Assembly: GCA_017448845.1 (NCBI GenBank)
Contig: JAFSKT010000039.1
Location: 1-39,384 of the forward strand
Reading direction: 5' to 3'
Source of the DNA: Lachnospiraceae bacterium
Lineage (GTDB): Bacteria; Bacillota; Clostridia; Lachnospirales; Lachnospiraceae
DNA: 39,384 nt
Of this stretch, positions 27,662-34,287 are shown piece after piece. Positions within the stretch are counted from its first letter, which is position 1, and every line of letters starts with the position of its first letter. The translations under genes were made by a program, and so were the position numbers. The notes beneath the pieces are model-generated. The model was not told where the DNA came from, made no database searches, and saw nothing but the letters and a program-made list of their open reading frames with translations.

Positions 27662-28989
27662 CCTCTCTCAAACTGTGATGCCGTATACTTTATACTCACC
27701 CTTTCGGCATAGCCGGAATCCTTCCAGGAATTCATTATCCGGTCTATTACCTTTATGGTCTCCTTCTCGGAATACAGGGGAAGCACCACTAAAAACCGGC
27801 TCTGCTGCCACTGCAGTATTATATCTGTCCTTCTTAAGGTCTGGCTTAAGGATCTTCCGAACTCCGAAACCATTTCCGAAAAGATCGGCCCCTTTTCATC
27901 CGATGTCAGTGAAAACAGTATCCTTGCCGCACTTCCGCCGTAACGGGTAAGGAATCTCTCGATAAAGCGGTAGTTCCAGGAAAAAGCCTCCTGCCCGAGA
28001 AGCATAGCTCCCTTCGCATCTCCCCGTTCCGACACTATCCGTATGACCTTTGAAAGCTCAGCCCCCAGATCTTCCTCCGTACTGACCTCTGTTGTTTCAG
28101 GATCAAAGATCATATAGCCGTGCTTTCCGTTACGCTTTACTTCATAGAGCGCACTGTCTGCATACTGGAACATTAGCTGAAAATCATTTACGCCGGCAGA
28201 TTCCATGGCAACGCCGATGGAGATCCCCAAAGGGATGCCGTGGTCTTCGCCCATAAGGGAAGCTGCTTCCTTTAAGAGATCCGCATTCAGTCTGTCGGAA
28301 AGGGACGAAACCGATTCCTCTTCGGTGATCCCGGGGAAAAAGGCCATGAATTCATCGCCTCCGATACGGCATACCACATCTCCCTGCCTGACATTGCGCC
28401 TGACCACATCGGAAAAGGCAACCAGTATCCGGTCTCCCATATCATGTCCGAATATATCATTTACCAGTTTGAAATTATCCAGATCCAGGATCATCAGTGA
28501 CCCGGAAGAACCGCGGCAGATGTCCGTTACTTTTTCCGTGCCGCTCACCTTATTTAAGAAACCTGTAAGCTTGTCAATAGAAGCTTCCTCGGTAAGGCTT
28601 TCAATGGTCTTTCTGTTGACAATGGTATTATTTATCCTTTTTATCAATACATCCTTGTCAAAAGGCTTATGGATATAGTCGGAAGCTCCGGCCGTAAGGC
28701 CTCTCCGCTCAGTATCACTGCTCACTTCACCTGTGACAAAGATGACAGGGATATGATTTCTTCCCTGCTCTTCTTCAAACCGCCTCAGGGCACGGTATGT
28801 TTCAAAACCGTCCATATCGGGCATTAAGATATCAAGAAGGATCAGATCAGGCGTATGGTTTTCCATAAAAACCAGAAGATCACTGCCGGATTTCAGGCAG
28901 CTCACCCGCATATTCTCAGCCCTAAGAAGATTTTTTGCGTTGGTAAGACTCAATGGTTCATCATCAACCACAACTATCCAGTAATCCAT
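27658..28989 (-). CDS. Response regulator diguanylate cyclase (REC-GGDEF)
   Basis: A 443-residue protein, the first gene of the operon. The receiver (1-122) has DDE at 9-11, phosphoacceptor D53 in LLDILMPDMDG, and the KPF motif. A GGDEF domain (about 135-300) has the full RIGGDEF catalytic signature at 208-214. The inhibitory RxxD site (R201 to D204) lies five residues before it, so it should make cyclic di-GMP with product inhibition. The last part (about 325-440) looks like a second, degenerate GGDEF-like domain: it has LRRTDIILQWQQSRFLVVLP where the active site would be. GGAGAG lies 11 bases before the ATG. A TTTGAA/TATAAT promoter precedes it. It overlaps the next kinase gene by four bases. 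Confidence 0.93.
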   Translation of the reverse strand: MDYWIVVVDDEPLSLTNAKNLLRAENMRVSCLKSGSDLLVFMENHTPDLILLDILMPDMDGFETYRALRRFEEEQGRNHIPVIFVTGEVSSDTERRGLTAGASDYIHKPFDKDVLIKRINNTIVNRKTIESLTEEASIDKLTGFLNKVSGTEKVTDICRGSSGSLMILDLDNFKLVNDIFGHDMGDRILVAFSDVVRRNVRQGDVVCRIGGDEFMAFFPGITEEESVSSLSDRLNADLLKEAASLMGEDHGIPLGISIGVAMESAGVNDFQLMFQYADSALYEVKRNGKHGYMIFDPETTEVSTEEDLGAELSKVIRIVSERGDAKGAMLLGQEAFSWNYRFIERFLTRYGGSAARILFSLTSDEKGPIFSEMVSEFGRSLSQTLRRTDIILQWQQSRFLVVLPLYSEKETIKVIDRIMNSWKDSGYAERVSIKYTASQFERG

Positions 28990-29046
28990 GAATTAATTTT
29001 CTCTCCGTACAATTTTCCTATTTCAACGTATAAAAAATCAGTATAT

Positions 29047-29075
29047 ATTATAACTGAAAGAGAAACCTTTTCAAA
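29047..29075 (-). promoter_or_regulatory. Promoter of the seven-gene signalling operon
   Basis: On the minus strand TTTGAA (29070-29075) and a perfect TATAAT (29047-29052) are separated by 17 bases. The predicted transcript begins about 50 bases before the ATG at 28989. The -35 lies beside GAAAC/GTTTC boxes at 29062-29066 and 29082-29086. Confidence 0.6.
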
Positions 29076-29082
29076 CAAAATG

Positions 29083-29117
29083 TTTCAAATGCGTTTCGGA
29101 ATGTTTCAGAATGAAAC
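29083..29117. promoter_or_regulatory. Tandem TTTC boxes between divergent promoters (operator candidate)
   Basis: Three TTTC-starting units begin at 29083, 29094 and 29104, spaced 11 and 10 bases, about one helical turn. The last two read TTTCRGAATG, and an inverted GAAAC follows at 29113-29117. The second and third units and the inverted box are kept in the copy at 18284-18310. They lie between the promoters of the operon and of the HTH-receiver gene, as expected for a regulator binding site. Confidence 0.5.
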
Positions 29118-29137
29118 GTCCTTTTTCGGCTGACTCG

Positions 29138-29179
29138 TTGATTAATTCCCGATCAATGTTTATGCTTATAATGTCGGGA
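29138..29179 (+). promoter_or_regulatory. Promoter of the HTH-receiver gene with flanking palindrome
   Basis: TTGATT (29138-29143) and TATGCT (29161-29166) are 17 bases apart; a TATAAT at 29167-29172 is an alternative -10. The inverted pair TCCCGA (29147-29152) and TCGGGA (29174-29179) brackets the -10 region and could be an autoregulatory operator. The arrangement is also present at 18331-18372 in the truncated copy, though TATAAT there is TATTAT. Confidence 0.45.
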
Positions 29180-29190
29180 GTTGAAAAAGA

Positions 29191-29256
29191 GTTATCGTAT
29201 TGCACGATCGATTCCGGATTGTGCAATACGACAACTCATAAATTTTGATTCCGGAG
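29191..29256 (+). promoter_or_regulatory. Leader hairpin with loop complementary to the ribosome binding site
   Basis: Two 19-base arms (29191-29209 and 29217-29235) pair with one mismatch and one G-U, around the 7-base loop GATTCCG. The sequence GATTCCGGA occurs across this loop (29210-29218) and again over the ribosome binding site (29247-29255). Its core TCCGGA is self-complementary, so loop and ribosome binding site could pair. The truncated copy keeps the stem (18384-18428) and both GATTCCGGA elements. Confidence 0.5.
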
Positions 29257-29265
29257 AATTTCTTT

Positions 29266-29853
29266 ATGGCAAATCATTTCGGCGAAACCCTTAGAACTCT
29301 CAGAACCGAAAAGAATATGTCCCAGCAGCAGCTGGCACAGCGGCTCTTTGTAAACCGCTCAAGTATAGCCAACTGGGAAAACGGCAGGCGCATTCCCGAT
29401 CTCATTCTTATCACCCGCCTTGCCCGGCTTTTGAATGTGGATGTATCTGTATTGACAGATGCCGCAAATACCGATCCCGATTCCCCTGAAGTGATAATCG
29501 TAGATGATGAAGCAATACTTCTTTCAGGCGCCATTCCCGTCCTGTCGGAAGTCATGCCCCGGGCGACCATCACCGGGTTCCTTAAGCCCTCCGAGGCAAT
29601 AGATTACGCTAAAGAAACCATGATCTCCATAGCTTTTCTTGATATTGAGATGGGTAAGCATAACGGTATCGACATATGCAAGACCCTTATGGATATCAAC
29701 CCTCTGACAAACGTGATATTCCTTACAAGCTACCCGGATTATGCCGTGGATGCCTGGACTACCGCAGCCAGCGGTTTTTTAGTAAAGCCCTTAAGTGCCG
29801 AAAGCGTAAAGGAACAGCTCGAAAAGCTCCGCCATCCCGTAAGCGGACTGTGA
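29266..29853 (+). CDS. Fused HTH (XRE) and receiver-domain regulator
   Basis: A 195-residue protein with an N-terminal XRE-type helix-turn-helix (about 5-62; SQQQLAQRLFVNRSSIANWE). A C-terminal receiver (about 74-190) has D80/D81, phosphoacceptor D126 in FLDIEMG, T154 and K174 in VKP. The order is reversed from usual response regulators, where the receiver comes first. The receiver motifs (DIEMGKHNGID, SYPDYAVDAW) look like the LytTR-type class, which fits a LytS-type kinase such as the one at 12018. I chose the ATG at 29266, with GGAG nine bases before it, over an in-frame TTG at 29245. It is divergent from the signalling operon across a 276-base control region and ends three bases from the stop of the convergent SGNH gene. 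Confidence 0.88.
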   Translation: MANHFGETLRTLRTEKNMSQQQLAQRLFVNRSSIANWENGRRIPDLILITRLARLLNVDVSVLTDAANTDPDSPEVIIVDDEAILLSGAIPVLSEVMPRATITGFLKPSEAIDYAKETMISIAFLDIEMGKHNGIDICKTLMDINPLTNVIFLTSYPDYAVDAWTTAASGFLVKPLSAESVKEQLEKLRHPVSGL

Positions 29854-29856
29854 GGA

Positions 29857-31179
29857 TCAGTCATTATTTTCTTCTTCTTGCTTACGCCTCTCTTCTTCCT
29901 CTTTACGTCTTTCTTCTTCCTTACGTTTTTCTTCCTCTTCTTCCCGGCGTTTCTCTTCTTCCTTGCGTTTTTCCTCTTCCTCCCGCTCCTTTTCTTCCTG
30001 TTTCAGCCTCTCTTCTTCCTCCCGCTTCTCCTGTTCCTCAAGGGCTTCTCTTTCACGGGCTTTCTCTTCCTCCATGCGCGCTTCTTCCTGTCTGATCCGC
30101 TCTTCTTCTTTGAGCTTCTCTTCTTCGCTCATCCCTTCTTCTTCCAGCAGTTCTTCAGGGATCTCAGTGCTTTCCAGGGTTTCGGTTTCCAAACCGCCTT
30201 CTCCTCCGGCGGTCTTTTTGTTTTCTTCCTGAGAATCGGATTCTTCAGGGCTTTCCATAAACTGCTCCAGGAGCTTCGGGTCGATATCTGTTCCGGGCTC
30301 TGCCGCCTTTTTCACATACTTATTCTGGGAAGAGATATCGCTCTGTATGCTCTTCTTTGTGGCTAACGAAGCGCTGTCCAAATAATTCCAGCCACTTCCC
30401 GTAAGGGCTTCAGGATCCTCATTCTGGATCCCGAGAAGGATCGCGTTAAATATCTTCCTGCTGGTAGCATTGTTATAGTGGAGGCCGTCAGTGGTCTCGT
30501 AGCCCGTGGAAATAAGGACGCCGTAGGAATCGATATAGGGGAAGGGCAGCTTTTTCAGCTCGGAATTAAAAGCGGAGACCTTATCATTCGTAAGGGTTCC
30601 GTAATTCCCCACAGGATTAACGGAGATCAGGGAGATATCAAAATCATCCTTTATTTCCGTGTATTTCTCCGTATATTTCTTAATGCTTCCCAGGTCATTG
30701 ATACCAAGGCAGATAAGCACCTTCCACTTACTGTACAGTCCTGTAGAAATGATACGCTTTATCTGGGATAGGGCAGTGTTGTTAAACCAGCTGTATCCCT
30801 CTCCCACCTTTGCAACCACAAAGAGATTGTCCTGTTCCGAAATCTTGCATACGGTATTCATGTTGACAAAGCGGCTGTCTCCCACGAAGATGTATCCCGT
30901 GTCATTCCGAAGGTAATGCCCGTCCGCTTTCTGCAGCTTGTCGTTTATGGCTGACTGCTCCGCAGGATCCGCTTCGCCTTCCATTTCTTCCGGCACAGCG
31001 TTCTGGCTTGTATTTTCAACAGCCTCGCCTTCCTCCGCAGCTTCCGTCGAACCCACATAAATAGTGTCCGCCTGCTTAGTCACAATACCCCCCTTTTGGG
31101 ATTCGGTATATATCAGGAAATACCAGGCCACTACCGTACACAATATGGCTATTACACAAACAATGAAGTATTTTTTCAT
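29857..31179 (-). CDS. Membrane-anchored SGNH hydrolase with long charged coiled-coil tail
   Basis: A 440-residue protein. One N-terminal membrane helix (about 4-24) is followed by an acidic spacer and an SGNH/GDSL-type domain. S102 lies in VGDSRF, a Gly in VGEGYSW, N161 in LGINDLG, and D231/H234 in DGLHYN. Residues from about 315 are acidic; from about 340 to 437 they are almost only Glu, Lys, Arg and Gln in repeats of the EEEKRKEEE type, a predicted long single alpha-helix or coiled coil. The N-terminus-in topology puts the hydrolase and the tail outside the cell. It may de-esterify or O-acylate a surface glycan, with the helix acting as a spacer or wall-contacting rod. The 3' end stops three bases from the convergent regulator, with no terminator between them. 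Confidence 0.82.
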   Translation of the reverse strand: MKKYFIVCVIAILCTVVAWYFLIYTESQKGGIVTKQADTIYVGSTEAAEEGEAVENTSQNAVPEEMEGEADPAEQSAINDKLQKADGHYLRNDTGYIFVGDSRFVNMNTVCKISEQDNLFVVAKVGEGYSWFNNTALSQIKRIISTGLYSKWKVLICLGINDLGSIKKYTEKYTEIKDDFDISLISVNPVGNYGTLTNDKVSAFNSELKKLPFPYIDSYGVLISTGYETTDGLHYNNATSRKIFNAILLGIQNEDPEALTGSGWNYLDSASLATKKSIQSDISSQNKYVKKAAEPGTDIDPKLLEQFMESPEESDSQEENKKTAGGEGGLETETLESTEIPEELLEEEGMSEEEKLKEEERIRQEEARMEEEKAREREALEEQEKREEEERLKQEEKEREEEEKRKEEEKRREEEEEKRKEEERRKEEEERRKQEEENND

Positions 31180-31200
31180 GATCTATCAGTCTTTCTACTT

Positions 31201-31228
31201 CCGGACGGGGGATTTTCTCCCGTTCCGG
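31201..31228 (-). other. GC-rich stem-loop in the leader of the SGNH gene
   Basis: CCGG and CGGG blocks on the left pair with CCCG and CCGG on the right, with a small bulge around an AT-rich loop. It lies 22 bases upstream of the ATG at 31179. No T-run follows. It is possibly a leader structure affecting translation or message stability. Confidence 0.35.
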
Positions 31229-31267
31229 CTGTTCTCCTCTTAGTGTTTCGCGGGCTTTTTGCTTTAT

Positions 31268-31313
31268 GCTCCTTTGGCGCTCTTCTTTTGGCTCCTCTGT
31301 CGCTCTTCTTTAT
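31268..31313. repeat. Two tandem 23-bp repeats
   Basis: Two head-to-tail units (31268-31290, 31291-31313) share GCTCCT, CGCTCTTCTTT and most other positions. They lie in the 650-base gap upstream of the SGNH gene. No gene is seen over them. Confidence 0.6.
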
Positions 31314-31440
31314 GCTTTGCCGGCGCTCCGCACTATTCTCTGCCGATTCTCTGCGCAGCGCTTCATGCTATTCTATCATATTTAGGATTTCTATCACAAA
31401 TCCCCTGCTTCTCAATGGGCTTTTACGCTATTCTCTTTTT

Positions 31441-31542
31441 TCAGCTTTTTCGCCTTTTCCGCCACTCTCGCTTTTCAGCTTTTTCCGCCGCGTTCCCGGA
31501 GCAAATATGCCCTATTTGCAGTGTTTTTGCCGCCTTAGGCAT
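31441..31542 (-). CDS. Possible 33-residue basic peptide gene
   Basis: On the minus strand an ATG at 31542 opens a 33-codon frame ending at TGA 31441-31443. The product starts MPKAAKTLQ and is rich in Lys, Arg and Ala with one Cys and one Trp. AGGAG lies five bases before the ATG, which is the main support. The start overlaps the degenerate first unit of the 74-bp array, whose other units also begin ATGCCTAAGGG on this strand but stop after eight codons. It could equally be chance coding in a repeat. Confidence 0.2.
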   Translation of the reverse strand: MPKAAKTLQIGHICSGNAAEKAEKREWRKRRKS

Positions 31543-31768
31543 ATTCTCTCCTCAGCCGCCTTCACTCCTGCACGCATTCTATGCCCTTTTTAGGACTTTT
31601 TTCTTCCCTTAGGCATAAAATCCAAACAGACATCTCTTCTCCAGGCGCATTTCTATGCCCTTTTCAGAACTTTTTTCTCCCCTTAGGCATAAATCCCAAA
31701 CAGACATCTCCTCTCCTGCCGCATTTCTATGCCCTTTTCAGGACTTTTTTCTTCCCTTAGGCATAAAC
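31506..31768. repeat. 74-bp tandem repeat array, about 3.5 units
   Basis: TATGCCC recurs at 31506, 31580, 31654 and 31728, and AGGCATA at 31537, 31611, 31685 and 31759, so the period is exactly 74. Units two to four are nearly identical; the first is degenerate and the last is cut short. Each unit pairs TATGCC with GGCATA about 30 bases later, giving a series of stem-loops. The period is not a multiple of three, which argues against one continuous protein. The wider gap 31180-31828 holds no other gene I can support. Confidence 0.85.
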
Positions 31769-31828
31769 ATCTTTTTCATCTCATGCGAACGGATGCTGTT
31801 ACTGTGTCATAAAATACTGCTCATCAAC

Positions 31829-32029
31829 TTATTGACTTCTTTTGTCAATAGCTTTCGCCTCTTCTTCACTTATTTCAATAAGCGAATCGTCGTCCCGGGA
31901 AAAGCGCCAGGCCAGATTCGAGGCGTCTTCCCACACTCCTTTTTTCCCCTTTTTCTCTATCTTATCTCCTGTACGTCTTACTATGACGCTGCCGGATACA
32001 AATTTATAATAACGAGTTTTTTCGTCCAT
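31829..32029 (-). CDS. Small conserved-looking protein of unknown function (66 aa)
   Basis: A 66-residue charged protein with a beta-rich start (YYKFVSGSVIVRRTGDKIEK) and a helical acidic end (ISEEEAKAID). No signal peptide is visible. GAAGGGA lies about ten bases before the ATG at 32029. I do not recognise a family. It lies 31 bases after an in-frame coding remnant (32061-32219) and marks the edge between the repeat-rich spacer and the accessory island. Confidence 0.55.
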   Translation of the reverse strand: MDEKTRYYKFVSGSVIVRRTGDKIEKKGKKGVWEDASNLAWRFSRDDDSLIEISEEEAKAIDKRSQ

Positions 32030-32060
32030 ATAAATAATCCCTTCTGGACCGCACCGGATC

Positions 32061-32219
32061 TTAATACGAAAGTGCCTCTACTCCCTCAGGCACCGGTACA
32101 AGCGCAAATAACGCATCCTGCTTTTTCTGTGCTTCGGCCTTTTCCTTCGCCGAGGCGGTTTCGCTTCTTATGATCTCATAATATGCGTGGGTCTTTTCTT
32201 CTTTTATGGAATATGCAAG
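32061..32219 (-). pseudogene. Coding remnant in frame after the Fic stop codon
   Basis: After the TAG of the Fic remnant (32220-32222), the same frame stays open for 52 codons to TAA at 32061-32063. The product reads like real protein: a helical charged stretch (AYYEIIRSETASAKEKAEAQ) then VPVPEGVEALSY. No in-frame ATG, GTG or TTG opens it. It is probably the 3' end of another lost gene. The alternative, a Fic C-terminal extension behind an amber stop, is less likely because Fic proteins of this type normally end about where the TAG lies. Confidence 0.45.
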
Positions 32220-32756
32220 CTACCTCTTCTTCTCTCTACTAAAAAGGTACTTTCCTTTACCTTTGCCTTTCATTGGAATTATAATATCCATATCCAGCAT
32301 TTTCTTTATTAAAGCAGATGCCGGAGAAGCCGTTATCTTCAATAAATCCATTACCTCAGTCCGTCCGAAAAAGCGATCAGATCCATACTCCTCGAACAAC
32401 ATCTGAATATGCTGTTTTGATTTGTTAGTTATGGAATCAGGGATATCAATGTCCTGTTTTGAGGATTCAATGTCCTGTTTCGTATTCCCAATATCCTGTT
32501 TTTGTTCCTTCCATCGGATATGTGTGTAACGATTCTTAAGTTCATTAGTCTCACCCAAAAGAAGATTTCTGAGAAACGTTTCCTGATATTCGGTCGTCTC
32601 GAGTATTCCTCCGGGAAGATCATTATAATTTGCTCTAACCAACGAGTTTCTAAAATACCATGCATTCTCTGCAAATACGTCATTTGTGACATTTAATCCC
32701 ATGGAACGAAGATACTTAATAAAAAATACCGCCGTAGTTCTGGTGTTTCCTTCTGC
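32220..32756 (-). pseudogene. Fic-family protein, truncated at the catalytic motif
   Basis: The frame encodes about 178 residues of the C-terminal part of a Fic protein (AMPylation and related transfer to target Tyr/Ser/Thr). It starts inside the catalytic loop: AEGNTRTTAVFF matches the second half of HPFxxGNxR. The first half, with the catalytic His, is gone because a TGA lies directly upstream (32757-32759). The conserved NAWYFRNSLVRANYND segment and a C-terminal winged helix (MDLLKITASPASALIKKML) remain. Any internal start, such as the ATG at 32702, would give a protein without catalytic residues. The break is 28 bases from the stop of the island gene at 32785 and is a likely insertion or deletion junction. 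Confidence 0.8.
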
Positions 32757-32784
32757 TCATGTCAAGATAAGTCCCAAAATTTCT

Positions 32785-34254
32785 TCAAGAAAATATTTCA
32801 TCCACTACAGATGACTTTACTGCCCTTCTTTTGTGAGCACTCTGCATCAGTTTCTTAAACATTGCTTCATCCTTACGGTCTTTTGCATCCTGTAGCAGAA
32901 AAATAAAAAACGATGTCTGATCCTTCTGGCATTTTTGAATAGCAAGAGAAGCTATCTCTACGGCCTTTTCATGATTTCGATCCTTATAATAATCTACAAG
33001 TATCTCATACGGCTCTTCTTCCCTTCCAAGATGTTTTTCAAAGTACTCGGCACATTTGTCTTCCTCTCCAAGCTCTCGATAAAGCTTAGCAGCATCCGCA
33101 CCCAGATATCCTCTTCCGGCTTTCATCATAATCTCCGCACGCTTGAGGTTTTCCTCCCTCGTTGTACAGATTGCATTTGCCAGGTCTTTCATCGGGTCGT
33201 ATACACCGTAATAGTCATAGAAATCTTTATCATATATTTCCTTAAGAATACTCTCCTTTACTTCCCACGGTTCTTTTTCAAAACCGTCTCGTTTCAGAAG
33301 TGCCTCCACAATATTCCAGATTTCCTCAATCTGAACTTGATCATCTATATACGGTTCATCTTCCAAATCCAAAATGAGATCGGATATCTGAGACCATGTC
33401 CCCCTGAGGAATGATTCTTTGGGTTTCTTTTGCTTCTTGCCGATTTTTCCGAAAAATTCGATCATCGCTGATATATGCCGGATTCTCTCCTTATCGCGAT
33501 ATTCACCCCAATAATACTTATCCTTTTTACTTTTATCCGCGAACTCCTTTTCATATCTATCCAGATCATCTTTCAGCTTCTTCTTTATCTCTGAGAGCAG
33601 AGGATCATTCGGGGCAATTGTGATGCAGACATTTGTCTTGCAGTCCTCAAAAAGTTCCATTTCAAAAGCTGCTACAATCTTTTCAGCAGCAACACTACTG
33701 TCTTTAACGCTGTACCTGCATGATTCAATATAATCTCGAAGTAGATCATCCCTGTTAATTGACAGGATTCCCTCATGTACTGCCATGTCCAGATCCATAT
33801 ATTCATCTTCACAGGTATCATCCGTGTCAGGATGATCAATAATGGCAAACCTTAGTCCTATGATATCATCCAATATCCGGAAAGCATCTTCATACTCTTC
33901 CAGGACTATCAAATCGTGACAGCCCTTGATTACAGAAGAAATAAAACTCATAGCATGCTTCGGATCATAAAAATCGTGCTCCCAGTCATCATGAAAATGA
34001 CCATAATCATCAAACTCTACGTAATGAGTCTCATATACTACAGAAATATCGCCATTTCTGACCTTTTCACAAAAAGCTATGATTTCATCACGTTCCGGCA
34101 TGTTTATAACCTTCTTGGTTCCGCAGATACTCTTGTAAAAATCCTCCTGCTTCCAAGTTGGAAGTATCTTCGCCTGTGAGAGAATCCACGAATCTTTTTC
34201 AGCCTCTGTCATGCAATTCAATTGCTCTTGTATCTTTTTATAGAATTCATCCAT
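32785..34254 (-). CDS. Large helical-repeat protein, partner of the TOTE protein
   Basis: A protein of about 489 residues, wholly soluble and alpha-helical, acidic and rich in Asp, Glu, Lys and Tyr. I do not recognise a catalytic motif. The C-terminal third has TPR-like helix pairs (KAEKLYRELGEEDKCAEYF-type, from about 395). The N-terminal part has a cluster YGHFHDDWEHDFYD that might bind metal. I chose the ATG at 34254, with AGGTGG in front, over a GTG at 34275. It follows the TOTE primase-helicase gene by 33 bases, so they are probably co-transcribed. A scaffold or effector role in the same conflict system is inference. Codon use looks more AT-rich by eye than in regions 1 to 4. Confidence 0.75.
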   Translation of the reverse strand: MDEFYKKIQEQLNCMTEAEKDSWILSQAKILPTWKQEDFYKSICGTKKVINMPERDEIIAFCEKVRNGDISVVYETHYVEFDDYGHFHDDWEHDFYDPKHAMSFISSVIKGCHDLIVLEEYEDAFRILDDIIGLRFAIIDHPDTDDTCEDEYMDLDMAVHEGILSINRDDLLRDYIESCRYSVKDSSVAAEKIVAAFEMELFEDCKTNVCITIAPNDPLLSEIKKKLKDDLDRYEKEFADKSKKDKYYWGEYRDKERIRHISAMIEFFGKIGKKQKKPKESFLRGTWSQISDLILDLEDEPYIDDQVQIEEIWNIVEALLKRDGFEKEPWEVKESILKEIYDKDFYDYYGVYDPMKDLANAICTTREENLKRAEIMMKAGRGYLGADAAKLYRELGEEDKCAEYFEKHLGREEEPYEILVDYYKDRNHEKAVEIASLAIQKCQKDQTSFFIFLLQDAKDRKDEAMFKKLMQSAHKRRAVKSSVVDEIFS

Positions 34255-34287
34255 TATTCTCACCACCTGATGCACCTCACAAATGTA

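Noticed and set aside
29676-30366. Long plus-strand frames rich in Phe, Leu and Ser
   Set aside because: They mirror the GAA/AAG-rich coiled-coil tail of the SGNH gene; poly-Phe/Leu products from a TTC repeat are typical shadows.
31096-31612. Plus-strand frames of 117-165 codons across the spacer
   Set aside because: They run over the SGNH gene start and the repeats, have odd Phe/Ser/Leu composition and no ribosome binding site.
31506-31768. CRISPR array
   Set aside because: The 74-bp units are contiguous and near-identical throughout, with no unique spacers and no cas genes.
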